From an uncultured Mycoplasmatota bacterium (lineage in GTDB: Bacteria; Bacillota_I; Bacilli_A; Izemoplasmatales; Izemoplasmataceae), in NCBI GenBank assembly GCA_913062645.1, contig CAJXVW010000002.1:489433-553432 (forward strand): DNA of 64,000 nucleotides, in the 5' to 3' direction. The position numbers and the translations under genes are program-made. Shown in pieces: positions 10,404 to 25,736 of this stretch. The notes under the pieces were generated by a model, which was given only the letters and a program-made list of their open reading frames with translations, was not told the origin of the DNA and made no database searches. Position 1 is the stretch's first letter. Every line of letters starts with the position of its first letter.

Positions 10404-11375
10404 TTATTTCACAAGTGTTTGGGCGGCGGTGATGATCGCCGTGTTGTAGACGTCCTCGCTGTCGCAACCACGGGACAGATCATTCACCGGCTGATTCAGT
10501 CCGGCTAAAATGGGTCCCATGGCTTCGAAATTGCCTAGGCGTTGGGCAATTTTATAGCCGATGTTGCCACTGTTCAGGTCCGGGAAAACAAACGTGTTGG
10601 CGCGCCCAGCTACGGGACTTCCCGGATATTTCTTCGTGCCTACCGAAGGGACGAAGGCAGCATCAAACTGCATCTCGCCATCAATGACGAATCCAGAATC
10701 CGCGGCTTGTGCCAATTGGGTTGCTTTCTGTACTTTTGCGGTTTCCTCCGTTTCGGCGGATCCATTGGTGGAAAACGACAACATCGCAACCTTGGGTTCA
10801 ATCCCGAACATGGTCGCTGCCTTGGCGGACTCAATGGCAAACTCAGCCAGTTGCTCGGCCGTCGGATTGGGGTTGATCGCACAGTCCGCGAAGATGTATT
10901 TCTCTTCATTACGAACCATCAGGAAATAGCCGAACGTACGCGATATCCCAGGTTTTGTCTTAATGATTTGCAATGCCGGAAGAACGGTTTCTCCCGTCGA
11001 ATGACAAGCACCGCTGACCAAGCCATCAGCAAGCCCCATGTAGACCAGCATCGTTCCGAAATAATTCTCATCCAGCAACAGCTGTTTCGCTTCTTCTTTG
11101 GTCGCTTTTCCTTTGCGTCGTGCGACAAAGGCGTCGGTCATCTCGTCGAATTTGTCGAACTTCCGTGGATCGAGAATCGTGCATCCGGACAAGTCCTGTC
11201 CACCGGGAATCGGTTGTCCCGTTTGAATCAAAATGGGCTGAACGAGACCTTCTTCGGCTAATTGTACCGCGGCCCGGACGATGCGTTCGTCATTTGATTC
11301 CGGAAAGACGATGCGCAGTCCCTTTCCGGTGATGGATTGTTTCAATTGTTCGATGATGTTTGCCATGCATACCAC
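10404..11375 (-). CDS. pta: Phosphate acetyltransferase
   Basis: GLRIVFPESNDERIVRAA, MVYMGLADGLVSGACHSTGETVLPALQIIKTKPG, VFPDLNSGNIGYKIAQRLG. Confidence 0.95.
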   Translation of the reverse strand: MVCMANIIEQLKQSITGKGLRIVFPESNDERIVRAAVQLAEEGLVQPILIQTGQPIPGGQDLSGCTILDPRKFDKFDEMTDAFVARRKGKATKEEAKQLLLDENYFGTMLVYMGLADGLVSGACHSTGETVLPALQIIKTKPGISRTFGYFLMVRNEEKYIFADCAINPNPTAEQLAEFAIESAKAATMFGIEPKVAMLSFSTNGSAETEETAKVQKATQLAQAADSGFVIDGEMQFDAAFVPSVGTKKYPGSPVAGRANTFVFPDLNSGNIGYKIAQRLGNFEAMGPILAGLNQPVNDLSRGCDSEDVYNTAIITAAQTLVK

Positions 11376-11480
11376 TCCTTACCGTAATATATTGTACCTA
11401 ATTTACGCCAAAATACAATTGTTTTCAATCTGTTTTGATTAAAATTGGTGTTATGTTATAATTTTTCTAGGTGATTTGAT

Positions 11481-12143
11481 ATGAAAAAACTGGATACCAT
11501 CCTGTTCGACCTGGATGGAACCTTAATTGATACAAATGACATCATTGTCCGTAGTTTTCGGTCCACATTCGACCGCCACTTTCCTGATTTGGACATTACC
11601 GATGCCCAGATTCATTCCTTCATCGGTCCAACCTTGCAGCAAACGTTCAGCGATTATACGAACGATCCTTTTTTGATACAAGACATGATTGATTCGTACC
11701 GGGAATTTTACGTGGATTACGAAATTGGTAATTTTCACATCTATCCGGGTGTGCTGGAGGTTACAAAAGATTTGAAAGCACGTGGGTACAACCTCGGGAT
11801 CCTGACATCCAAGTTCTGTGTCGCAGCCTGGCCGAGTTTCACACACTACGGCTTGGAAACCGTCTTTGATTCGTTCACGGCACTCGATGACGTTGATCAT
11901 CCGAAACCGCATCGCAACGCGGTTGACACCGCCTTGAAAAACTTCCCGAACCATGGGTTGGCGATCATGATCGGAGACAACCAAGGAGACATTCTAGCCG
12001 CCAAGAATGCCGGTGTTTACTCCGCCGGAGTCGCCTGGTCACTGAAAGGCAGAGATCATCTTCTTGAAGTGGAGCCGGATTTCATATTGAACGACATGCA
12101 TGACATATATCGTGTCATTGATGAAATTGAAAGGATGGAATAA
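11481..12143 (+). CDS. HAD-superfamily hydrolase (PpaX/Gph-like)
   Basis: ILFDLDGTLIDTNDIIVRSF, LGILTSKF, PKPHRNAVDTAL, MIGDNQGDILAAKNAGVYSAGVAWS. Confidence 0.9.
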   Translation: MKKLDTILFDLDGTLIDTNDIIVRSFRSTFDRHFPDLDITDAQIHSFIGPTLQQTFSDYTNDPFLIQDMIDSYREFYVDYEIGNFHIYPGVLEVTKDLKARGYNLGILTSKFCVAAWPSFTHYGLETVFDSFTALDDVDHPKPHRNAVDTALKNFPNHGLAIMIGDNQGDILAAKNAGVYSAGVAWSLKGRDHLLEVEPDFILNDMHDIYRVIDEIERME

Positions 12144-12144
12144 C

Positions 12145-12555
12145 ATGGATTGCATTTTCTGTAAGATTCGCGACGGTGAAATCCCGTCATACAAGGTGTA
12201 TGAGGACGATCACGTCATTGCCTTCCTGGACATCACGCAGGGTACCAAAGGGCACACGCTCGTGATTCCCAAGAATCATGTTCCAAACATTTATGACGTC
12301 GACGAAGACACCGTTCACCATGTGTTTTCGGTTGTTCCAAAGCTGGCCAATGCGTTGAAATCCGCGTTCAATCCGATTGGACTGAACATCGTCAACAACA
12401 ACGACAAGCCCTTGCAAAGCGTATTTCATTTCCACGTCCACCTGATTCCCCGTTATGAAGACGATGGCATGATTTTGTCAACGGTAAACAATTACGGTAA
12501 GATCGATCCAACGACTTTTCAGGACATCACCGAAAAGATCAAAGCTCAGTTATAA
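12145..12555 (+). CDS. HIT-family hydrolase
   Basis: MDCIFCKIRDGEIPSYKVYEDDHVIAFLDI, histidine triad FHFHVHLIPRY. Confidence 0.95.
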   Translation: MDCIFCKIRDGEIPSYKVYEDDHVIAFLDITQGTKGHTLVIPKNHVPNIYDVDEDTVHHVFSVVPKLANALKSAFNPIGLNIVNNNDKPLQSVFHFHVHLIPRYEDDGMILSTVNNYGKIDPTTFQDITEKIKAQL

Positions 12556-12560
12556 GCAAA

Positions 12561-12588
12561 ACCGCACCCTTGACAGGTGCGGTTTTTT
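12561..12588 (+). terminator. Rho-independent terminator
   Basis: ACCGCACC...GGTGCGGT + T5. Confidence 0.85.
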
Positions 12589-12591
12589 CAA

Positions 12592-12792
12592 TCATTCGTC
12601 TTCATCAAAAATGAAGAGTTCTTCAATCGGCGTTTCCAATACGCGGGAAATCTGCATGGCGAGTTTCAGTGACGGGTTGTACTTTCCCTTTTCCAGGAAC
12701 ACAATCGTTTCTCGTCGTACTTTGGCCAAATCGGCCAATTCCTGTTGGGTGAGTTCCTTCAGTTGGCGGTATTTCTTGATGTTGGTGTTAAT
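12592..12792 (-). CDS. Small XRE/YozG-like HTH regulator, apparent ATT start
   Basis: Manual translation (absent from ORF track): [66 protein letters not shown]; in-frame TAA two codons upstream of ATT. Confidence 0.8.
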   Translation of the reverse strand: MNTNIKKYRQLKELTQQELADLAKVRRETIVFLEKGKYNPSLKLAMQISRVLETPIEELFIFDEDE

Positions 12793-13213
12793 CTTTTAAC
12801 CCTGTAAATTGAATAATCAATGCATTGATCAGGAACACGACCGCCATGATGCCGATGCCGATGGCAATTTGAGAGACCGGTTCGGGTGCCAGATTATTGA
12901 GTGGACCTGCAAACCACAACATCGCCAACCAGGTGTAAAGGGTAATGTAGAAACTCCGTGCCGCCGCCACTTGCAACATTCGTTTGCTGAACTCGTCATT
13001 GACGACCGTATCCTTGCGATTCAGTATGAAACGAGGAATTGCGAACAACAAGAACAATGCCGTAATGATGATCACAAAATACGATTCGGTGTTGAATCCA
13101 CCTGCCAGAACAGTGAACAAGATCACACCGACGATGACCGAGACGAGTCCGATCAAAAACATGATCATGTGTTTCTTGCGATCCATTTCATCACTCCTTT
13201 TTGATATTTGCAT
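12788..13213 (-). CDS. Small membrane protein co-encoded with the HTH regulator
   Basis: Four hydrophobic segments; likely start [10 protein letters not shown]; stop overlaps the start of the HTH gene. Confidence 0.75.
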   Translation of the reverse strand: MQISKRSDEMDRKKHMIMFLIGLVSVIVGVILFTVLAGGFNTESYFVIIITALFLLFAIPRFILNRKDTVVNDEFSKRMLQVAAARSFYITLYTWLAMLWFAGPLNNLAPEPVSQIAIGIGIMAVVFLINALIIQFTGLKD

Positions 13214-13250
13214 GAAATTTTGTGTTAGGTATTTTTAACCTTGTGTTAGA

Positions 13251-13279
13251 ATTATATAACATAAATCCACACATGTCAA
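13251..13279 (-). promoter_or_regulatory. Promoter TTGACA-17-TATAAT for the membrane protein/HTH operon
   Basis: Minus strand TTGACA (13274-13279), TATAAT (13251-13256), 17-nt spacer. Confidence 0.85.
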
Positions 13280-13313
13280 TAGTCCCAAATAAAAAAACCG
13301 CATTGGCGGTTTT

Positions 13314-14711
13314 TTAATTGTTATCAAACAGTTCGGTGAAGGTTTTTACCATGACCCCTGTTGCAGTGTGATCTTTGCTTGACGAGGTTCCTGCGATGTC
13401 GAGGTGGATCCATTTGATCCCGTCGTCGATGAAATTCTCGATAAAAGCCGCCGCGACCGACGCTCCCGCAAGCGGTCCCCCGGTGTTTTTCATGTCGGCC
13501 ACCTTGCTTTCCAAGAGTTTGTGATATCCCTTGTTTATAGGCATTTCCCAGAGTGGTTCGTTGGTCTTTTTGGATGCTTCCATCAACTCATTGAGGAACT
13601 CCTTGTCATTGGTGAAGGCTCCCGTATATTCTTTGCCTAAAGCACGAACCATCGATCCTGTCAGAGTCGCAACATCAATGATTTTACGGGCTCCCTGTTG
13701 TTGTGCAAACCATACGGCATCCGCAAGTGTAAGCCGTCCTTCCGCATCCGTTGAAATGATTTCAATGGTCTTGCCGTTGGCGGCTTTCAGGATATCGTCA
13801 GGAACAATGGCGCCGTCGCCGATGCGATTGTCGGTTGCCGCAACGATGCTCATGACATTGACGGGCAGTTTCAGCTTGGCGATTGCTTCAATGGCGCTGA
13901 TTACCGCTGCACCACCGGCCATGTCACCTTTCATGCCCGGCATTCCGGTTGGCGTTTTCAAGGAGTATCCGCCGGTGTCATACATGACCCCTTTGCCGAC
14001 AAGGGCAACCGGGTCGTCAAAGTCATCTTTCCCTTGGTATTGAATGAGAATCAGCCGCGGCTCGTCGGAAGATCCCTTGTTGACGCCGAGATACGCGCCC
14101 ATGTTCATCGATTCGATTTGCTTCTTGTTGTAGATTGTTACGGTGATGTTGTCGTAACGTTCAAGCAGTTTGGCGTAATTGGCGAGTTCTTCGGCATTGA
14201 GATGATTGTATGGCGTGTTAACGAGATCCCTGCATTTGTTGATCATTTCACCGAAAACATACCCTTTGAAGACGTGGTGGTAAATGTTTGTTTCCCCGTA
14301 ATAATGGAAATTCTTGTCTTCTTTGTCCACTTTGGATTTGAACAGGTCGAACGAATAATTGTCAGTAAGAATTCGCTCGCTGAGGTCTTGGACGATACTG
14401 AGGTAGTCAGGTCCTTCAAATGTGTCGATAAGAACACATAGTTCCCCCTTCAGCGCCGTGATTTTATTGAATATCTTGTTGCGTTTGGTTTCGTCTTCGA
14501 GGTCCTCGTGACGAGCCACATGAATGCGTTTCGCCTTGAGTTTCCCCATTGTGTGATAAGTGGTAAATGGCTCATTCTGGTCCTTTTGCAATAATCCACC
14601 CAACGTTTCGTTGATTTTTTTTACCAAAGGATGTTTGACGTTGTCAGCAAGAACAAGGTCCTTGGTTTCCGTGTCTAAATCAAATGTCTTTTGTTCGTGA
14701 ATGTCAACCAT
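13314..14711 (-). CDS. pepA: M17 leucyl aminopeptidase
   Basis: VALVGKGVMYDTGGYSLKTPTGMPGMKGDMAGGAAV, NTDAEGRLTLADAV-like motif (ISTDAEGRLTLADAVWFA). Confidence 0.94.
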   Translation of the reverse strand: MVDIHEQKTFDLDTETKDLVLADNVKHPLVKKINETLGGLLQKDQNEPFTTYHTMGKLKAKRIHVARHEDLEDETKRNKIFNKITALKGELCVLIDTFEGPDYLSIVQDLSERILTDNYSFDLFKSKVDKEDKNFHYYGETNIYHHVFKGYVFGEMINKCRDLVNTPYNHLNAEELANYAKLLERYDNITVTIYNKKQIESMNMGAYLGVNKGSSDEPRLILIQYQGKDDFDDPVALVGKGVMYDTGGYSLKTPTGMPGMKGDMAGGAAVISAIEAIAKLKLPVNVMSIVAATDNRIGDGAIVPDDILKAANGKTIEIISTDAEGRLTLADAVWFAQQQGARKIIDVATLTGSMVRALGKEYTGAFTNDKEFLNELMEASKKTNEPLWEMPINKGYHKLLESKVADMKNTGGPLAGASVAAAFIENFIDDGIKWIHLDIAGTSSSKDHTATGVMVKTFTELFDNN

Positions 14712-14720
14712 GATATCCTC

Positions 14721-15995
14721 CTATTTGATGATGTTCGTCTTCATGTATGGCTGTAAAACCCCGGGAACCAATACGGTGCCATCGGCTTGTTGAAAGTTTT
14801 CCAGGATGGCGACGACCGTTCGGCCGACCGCCAGACCGCTTCCATTCAAGGTGTGAACAAACTCGGCTTTGCTGTCGCGGGTACGTTTGAAACGGATGTT
14901 GCCTCGTCGGGCCTGGTAATCTTCGGCATTGGAAATGCTGCCGATTTCACGGTAGGTGTTGTACGACGGGAGCCATACTTCGATGTCGTAGGTCTTGCGC
15001 ATGCTGAACCCAAGATCACCGGTGCACAGCGTCACCACGCGGTATGGGAGATTCAGAAGTTGAAGCACGCGTTCGCTGTGCGCCAGCATTTCATCGAGTT
15101 CACGATACGAATCTTCTGGTTTGGTGAACTTGATCAGCTCGACTTTGTTGAACTGATGTTGGCGGATGATGCCCCGCGTGTCGCGGCCGGCACTGCCTGC
15201 CTCCTGGCGGAACGCCGTGGTGAAGGCGACATAACGAAGCGGCAACACATCGCCGTCCAGAATTTCATCGCGATACAGATTGATGGTCGGAACTTCCGCC
15301 GTGGGATTGAGATAGAGATCGCGTTCGTCGACAACTTTGAATGCGTCTTCCTTGAATTTAGGGAATTGGCCGGTTGCCGTCATGGAGTCGCCATTGACGA
15401 TGTACGGCGGGATGATTTCCGTATAGCCATGTTCAAAGGCGTGCAGGTCCGTCATGAAATTGATCAAGGCCCGTTCCAATCGCGCCCCCAGACCTTTGTA
15501 TACGGTAAACCGCGATCCACTGATCTTGGCGGCCCGTTCAAAATCGAGAATGTCCAAATTGACAGCCAGATCCCAGTGGGCGAGCGGGTCGAAATCAAAC
15601 GTCGTGGGAGCGCCTACTTTTTTGATTTCCCGGTTGTCCTCCTCGTCGCTTCCGACAGGAATGTCGGGGTGGGGTAGGTTCGGCGTCATCAACAGGGTGT
15701 GATGAATGTCATCCTCCAGCTGTTTCAGTTCCTTCTCAAGCTCCTTGACACCGACGCCCAGTCCGTTGATTTGCTCGAACAGTTCCTTGGGATCTTTCTG
15801 TTCGCGTTTGTACTGGCCGATCTGTTTGCTCAGTTCGTTGCGTTTCGCCTTGACTTGTTCCACTTCGCCGATGATGTCGCGACGGCGTTGGTCCTTGTCA
15901 ACAAGATCGCGCAGATAAGCGAAATCCCCGCCTCTACGCTGCAACAGTTCAATGCATTCTTCCAGTTGATCTCTGAGTAATTTGATGTCCAACAT
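14721..15995 (-). CDS. serS: Seryl-tRNA synthetase
   Basis: [70 protein letters not shown]. Start moved to the MLDIK codon. Confidence 0.96.
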   Translation of the reverse strand: MLDIKLLRDQLEECIELLQRRGGDFAYLRDLVDKDQRRRDIIGEVEQVKAKRNELSKQIGQYKREQKDPKELFEQINGLGVGVKELEKELKQLEDDIHHTLLMTPNLPHPDIPVGSDEEDNREIKKVGAPTTFDFDPLAHWDLAVNLDILDFERAAKISGSRFTVYKGLGARLERALINFMTDLHAFEHGYTEIIPPYIVNGDSMTATGQFPKFKEDAFKVVDERDLYLNPTAEVPTINLYRDEILDGDVLPLRYVAFTTAFRQEAGSAGRDTRGIIRQHQFNKVELIKFTKPEDSYRELDEMLAHSERVLQLLNLPYRVVTLCTGDLGFSMRKTYDIEVWLPSYNTYREIGSISNAEDYQARRGNIRFKRTRDSKAEFVHTLNGSGLAVGRTVVAILENFQQADGTVLVPGVLQPYMKTNIIK

Positions 15996-16017
15996 GGGTA
16001 TTCCTCCTTTGTAATAA

Positions 16018-16223
16018 AAAGCGCCCTTGCATGCACAAGGGCGAACAATGTCCGCGGTACCACCTTCGTTTGGTTCTCTGTGGTCTGTAACGCGACCAGA
16101 CGGGAAGGGTTGGTTCCTCTCACGGGTGGATTCCTGTCGCCGCAGCATCGGTTCGCACCACCCACCGACTCTCTTGATCTGCGTCCTGACATTACTAGTC
16201 CCGTTCAACGATTTGATGTCTTG
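16018..16223 (-). promoter_or_regulatory. T-box leader (serS)
   Basis: Minus strand GGTGGTACCGCGG (16052-16064), terminator GCGCCCTTG...CAAGGGCG (16021-16043), GAA-TCC-A specifier context (UCC Ser at 16128-16130). Confidence 0.92.
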
Positions 16224-16252
16224 ATAATACCAAACTACCAGCGCTTTGTCAA
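16224..16252 (-). promoter_or_regulatory. serS promoter TTGACA-17-TATTAT
   Basis: Minus strand TTGACA (16247-16252), TATTAT (16224-16229). Confidence 0.8.
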
Positions 16253-16354
16253 TGTGCGATTGTGGTTTCGATCATGGTGCGAAACCCGATGGGACTGGAT
16301 TGTTCCATGTTCAAGAGAAAAGCGACACCCCCGCAAGGGTTGCCGCTTGATGGA

Positions 16355-18850
<2,496 letters not shown>

Positions 18851-18853
18851 CTC

Positions 18854-21835
<2,982 letters not shown>

Positions 21836-21839
<4 letters not shown>

Positions 21840-22051
21840 GAGGACACAATCCGGAATGTGCCGATGCCGGCGATTGCGATCTTGTCCCCGGGGTACAATT
21901 TGCGACCACGGCGATCTTCTCGCACGTCGTTGACGTGAATGGTGTATTCCTGTAGTACCATTTTTACCATTCCACCCGAGGGAATCAGGTCGGCGAATTT
22001 TAAGAATTGTCCCAGTGTTATGTACTCGCTGGTGATGGCTATTTGTTCCAT
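21836..22051 (-). CDS. yaaA: S4-domain protein YaaA
   Basis: ITLGQFLKFADLIPSGGMVKMVLQEYTIHVNDVREDRRGRKLYPGDKI; position between dnaN and recF. Confidence 0.93.
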
Positions 22052-22159
22052 AAAACACCACTGTCTTTCATATATATTATTATGTATAAATATATTATAT
22101 TATAAATTGCATAAAATAGCAACAAAATCCAGGCATAAAAAAAGCCCGCTGAGGGGCTT

Positions 22160-23284
22160 TTATTCGGTGCGGACGGGGAGGATCAACTGCAGCATGTTTT
22201 CATCGTATTCGCCCTTGATGATGAAGGGGCGGATTTCACCGGTGAAATTGATGCTTACTTCGCTGGAATTGAAGATTTTCAGAGCATCCAGGATATATTT
22301 GGAACTGAACGCGATTTTGAAGGGATGTCCGACGATTTCATCAACCGGATACACTTCTTCCAGAACTTTCCCGATTTCGGGTGAGTTCGATGTGATCTCG
22401 ACGATGTTGTCCTGGCGCAGTGCCAGTTTGACGATGGCGTTGTTGCCGTCACGGCTCGACAGCAAGCTGGCGCGTTCGATGGCGGTGGACAGGTTCTCTT
22501 TGTTGAACTTGATGACGGTTGGGAAATCGGTCGGAATCAATTTGGATGTTTCCGGGTAGTTTCCTTCGAGCAACCGTGATTGGAACAGTAAATTGTTGTA
22601 TTTGAAGAGAATCTTCGAGTGATCAAAGTGCAGTTCGACCTGGTCGTTGTTGTTTTCCAACACTTTGATCAGTTCTTCGAGACTGCGACCGGGGATGATG
22701 ATGTTGAGCGGCTCATAGGAATCGTTCAGTTCGATCTCTTTTTGGCTTAACCGATAGCTGTCGGTGGCGATTGCCGTCAGTTTCTTGCCATCGATTTTGA
22801 AGTTGACGCCGGTGAGAATCGGACGGTTTTCAATCGAAGACGTCGCGAACGCTGTCTGACGGATGATCGTCTTGAGGACGCGGACATTGATTTTGATTGA
22901 TTTGACTTTCTCGTTGAACTGCAATTCCGGATAATCTTCCAAATCCATCATATTGAGCGTGATGTCCGAGCGATCGGCTTCGATGCGCAACATGTTGTCC
23001 ATGGCCATCGACAGATTGACTTTCAATCCATCGAGCTTGCGAATGATTTCGACAAAGTATTTGCCGGGAATCAGCGCGGATCCTTCTTTGGTGACGTCAA
23101 GACTCGGGTCCTTGACGGTCAGTTTGATGGCGATATCGGAGTTGCTGGTGGTAATCACCAGGTGATCTTTCAATACATCTAACTTGATGCCCTGGAGGGC
23201 AGGATTCGGTGTTTTGTTCGACAAGGCTTTTTGTGCGACGATCAGGTTGTTCAGCAATGTGTCTTTGTTGATTTGAAAATTCAT
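22160..23284 (-). CDS. dnaN: DNA polymerase III beta clamp
   Basis: MNFQINKDTLLNNLIVAQKALSNKTPNPALQGI ... MLQLILPVRTE; next to dnaA. Confidence 0.97.
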   Translation of the reverse strand: MNFQINKDTLLNNLIVAQKALSNKTPNPALQGIKLDVLKDHLVITTSNSDIAIKLTVKDPSLDVTKEGSALIPGKYFVEIIRKLDGLKVNLSMAMDNMLRIEADRSDITLNMMDLEDYPELQFNEKVKSIKINVRVLKTIIRQTAFATSSIENRPILTGVNFKIDGKKLTAIATDSYRLSQKEIELNDSYEPLNIIIPGRSLEELIKVLENNNDQVELHFDHSKILFKYNNLLFQSRLLEGNYPETSKLIPTDFPTVIKFNKENLSTAIERASLLSSRDGNNAIVKLALRQDNIVEITSNSPEIGKVLEEVYPVDEIVGHPFKIAFSSKYILDALKIFNSSEVSINFTGEIRPFIIKGEYDENMLQLILPVRTE

Positions 23285-23409
23285 GTCCTCACCTCTAATT
23301 GACTATAATTTATATTGTTGATTATTATTGTGTCGTGTGGATTTGTGGAAACCTCGCAAAATCATACTCATATTATATCACATAACGCTGTTTTTAGCGA
23401 TTTATTTTT

Positions 23410-24792
23410 TCACTTTTGTCCACATTTTATCGTCAGTTTTTCCACGTCTTTCTTCACGTTTGGATCCATCTCCATCTCGTTGTTGATTTTCTCGACGGAA
23501 TGCATGACGGTGGAGTGATCGCGATTGCCGAAGAAGGTCCCGATTTTCTTGTAGGGAAGGTCATACAAGGTTTTGATCAGATACATTGAAACCTGTCTCG
23601 GAAAGACGTATTTGGCGGTTCGCTTCTTCGATACCAGATCACTGGTCGAGATGCGGTAGTAATCGCTGACGATGCTCATGATGTTTTTGATCTTGTTTTC
23701 GCTGAGGAAATTGTCGTTGATACGCGGTTTGACAAGTGTTTCCAACGCGGCTTCCGCATTTTTCACGGTGAACTCGAAATTGAATGCCGTGCAATAGAAC
23801 AACACGCGCTTCAGCGCGCCCTCGAGTTCGCGTACGTTGTTGTCAAACACACTGGCGATGTATTCGATCACGTCATCGGGAATCAAATCGGCGTTGGATG
23901 TTTCCGCCATCAGCTTTTTGCGCAGAATCTTGATCCGGTGATCGAGATCCGGACGATTGATGTCAACCGTGACACCCCACTCAAACCGCGACGTAAGGCG
24001 GCTCATGATGTCTTTCAGTTCGTTGGCGCTGCGATCGGAAGTAATGACGATTTGCTTCTGCTGGCCGTGCAACAGTTCGAACAATTTGAAGAACTCGTTC
24101 TGCGACTGGTCTTTGCCGGACAGAAATTGGATGTCATCGACCAGCAAGACGTCGACGTTGCGGTACTTGTCATAAAACTCATCGTATTTCTTTTTGGACG
24201 CGTGACGCACGTATTCCTCTACGAACTGATCGGTCTTGACGTACAGGACGCGGGCGTTCATGTCGCCTTCCAAGATGTAGTTGCCGACACACTGCATGAG
24301 ATGAGTCTTGCCCAGACCGACATCTCCGAAAATGTACAGTGGATTAGCGACGACACCTGGTTGATCGGCGACTTTGATGGCACTTGTGTAGGCCAAACGG
24401 TTGGAGTTCCCAACCACGAAACTGTCGAAGGTGTAACTGGTGTTCAGATTGCCTTGAATGTAGCGGTCCGTCAAGGAATCATCGGCCTGATTGACAGCGA
24501 ATTCTTTGTCATCGGCGAGTTCCTTAGATGCCTGGGATTCGGTCATGATCCGGAATTTGTGGGGATCGTCCAGTTTGAGTTCGAGATAACGGTTCAGTTT
24601 GTTCAAATACAACATTTCGATGCGGCGCTTGATGAAGTCGTTGGGAGCAACGAGATAGATGTAATTGTTTACCACTTTAAAAACTGTATTCACAGGATCA
24701 AAAATCTCCGCGAATACAACTTCGTCCAAATCGTCTTCCAACGATTGTTTGATTTCTTGCCAAATTGTTGTGTATTTTTCCATCGGGTTCAC
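23410..24792 (-). CDS. dnaA: Chromosomal replication initiator DnaA
   Basis: NPLYIFGDVGLGKTHLMQCVGNYI, VDVLLVDDIQFLSGKDQSQNEFFKLF, FGNRDHSTVMHSVEKI. Confidence 0.98.
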   Translation of the reverse strand: MNPMEKYTTIWQEIKQSLEDDLDEVVFAEIFDPVNTVFKVVNNYIYLVAPNDFIKRRIEMLYLNKLNRYLELKLDDPHKFRIMTESQASKELADDKEFAVNQADDSLTDRYIQGNLNTSYTFDSFVVGNSNRLAYTSAIKVADQPGVVANPLYIFGDVGLGKTHLMQCVGNYILEGDMNARVLYVKTDQFVEEYVRHASKKKYDEFYDKYRNVDVLLVDDIQFLSGKDQSQNEFFKLFELLHGQQKQIVITSDRSANELKDIMSRLTSRFEWGVTVDINRPDLDHRIKILRKKLMAETSNADLIPDDVIEYIASVFDNNVRELEGALKRVLFYCTAFNFEFTVKNAEAALETLVKPRINDNFLSENKIKNIMSIVSDYYRISTSDLVSKKRTAKYVFPRQVSMYLIKTLYDLPYKKIGTFFGNRDHSTVMHSVEKINNEMEMDPNVKKDVEKLTIKCGQK

Positions 24793-25157
24793 CTCAAAAA
24801 TCTATACCCATAATATACCACGAAAAAAAACAGAAATGAAACAAAACTTATACACGGAAATTGTGGAAAACTTTTCTAATCCACAACGTTTCCAGTAACA
24901 TGTTGTTGATGGTAAATCGCTAGTTATAGTTGTTAAAGTGGGTTATCAACAATTTTCACAAAGACGCCTTTCCAGTAAAACACATTTCCACAATGGCCAC
25001 CGTTGAAATCACGGAATCAAGCCCAAAACCAATGTGGAAAACTTTTGTGGTTTCCAACCTTTCAGGAAAAATCCATCAATTGTATTGACACACCTTTTTA
25101 TTGCATATATAATGTTATAGCATGGTTTTTCAACTATCGGACTAGGAGGTGTTGATC
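24793..25157. other. Replication origin (oriC) between dnaA and rpmH
   Basis: dnaA/rpmH divergence, strand-bias switch, cluster of near-consensus DnaA boxes: TTATACACG 24848, TGTGGAAAA 24862, TAATCCACA 24877, TTATCAACA 24943, ATTTCCACA 24984, TGTGGAAAA 25033. Confidence 0.85.
25085..25113 (+). promoter_or_regulatory. rpmH promoter TTGACA-17-TATAAT
   Basis: Perfect -35 (25085-25090) and -10 (25108-25113) with 17-nt spacer. Confidence 0.9.
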
Positions 25158-25304
25158 ATGTCGAAACGCACATATCAACCGAACAAACGCAAAAGAGCCA
25201 AAACGCACGGCTTCTTCGCCCGCATGAAAACCAAGGGCGGACGCAACGTTCTCGCCAGACGCAGAGCAAAAGGCCGTAAGAAACTCACCGTCGCCGACGA
25301 ATAA
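25158..25304 (+). CDS. rpmH: 50S ribosomal protein L34
   Basis: [48 protein letters not shown]; absent from track because short. Confidence 0.98.
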   Translation: MSKRTYQPNKRKRAKTHGFFARMKTKGGRNVLARRRAKGRKKLTVADE

Positions 25305-25399
25305 TACAATCGAATCGAACATATTATACTATACCTGAAACCACCTGAAAACTATAATATACGTTTTTGCGGTGGTTTTTATGTTTCCGAGGTGATGGT

Positions 25400-25732
25400 A
25401 TGAAAAAAGAGTATCGAATCAAACAAGGAAGCGACATCGAAGCGATCATGAAACTACGACAAAACGCTGGTAACCGCGATTTTGTCGTATACAAAAGAGA
25501 AAACCATGGCCAATCTCATTTTCGTTTCGCAGTCAGTGTTCCCAAGAAGTATGGAAAAGCGGTGAAACGCAACCGCATGAAACGTCAGATTCGCGCAATT
25601 GTCGCCGGACTTGACATCGTTGATCACGTCGACATCTTCATTGTCGTGAAACCCAGCGCCAGCACGTTGGAGTTCGCGCAAATCAAAGATAATGTGACGC
25701 GATTGATGGACAAATTGAAACTTTTGAGGTGA
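25400..25732 (+). CDS. rnpA: Ribonuclease P protein component
   Basis: FRFAVSVPKKYGKAVKRNRMKRQIRAIV; between rpmH and yidC; ATG at 25400. Confidence 0.95.
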   Translation: MKKEYRIKQGSDIEAIMKLRQNAGNRDFVVYKRENHGQSHFRFAVSVPKKYGKAVKRNRMKRQIRAIVAGLDIVDHVDIFIVVKPSASTLEFAQIKDNVTRLMDKLKLLR

Positions 25733-25736
25733 GAAC

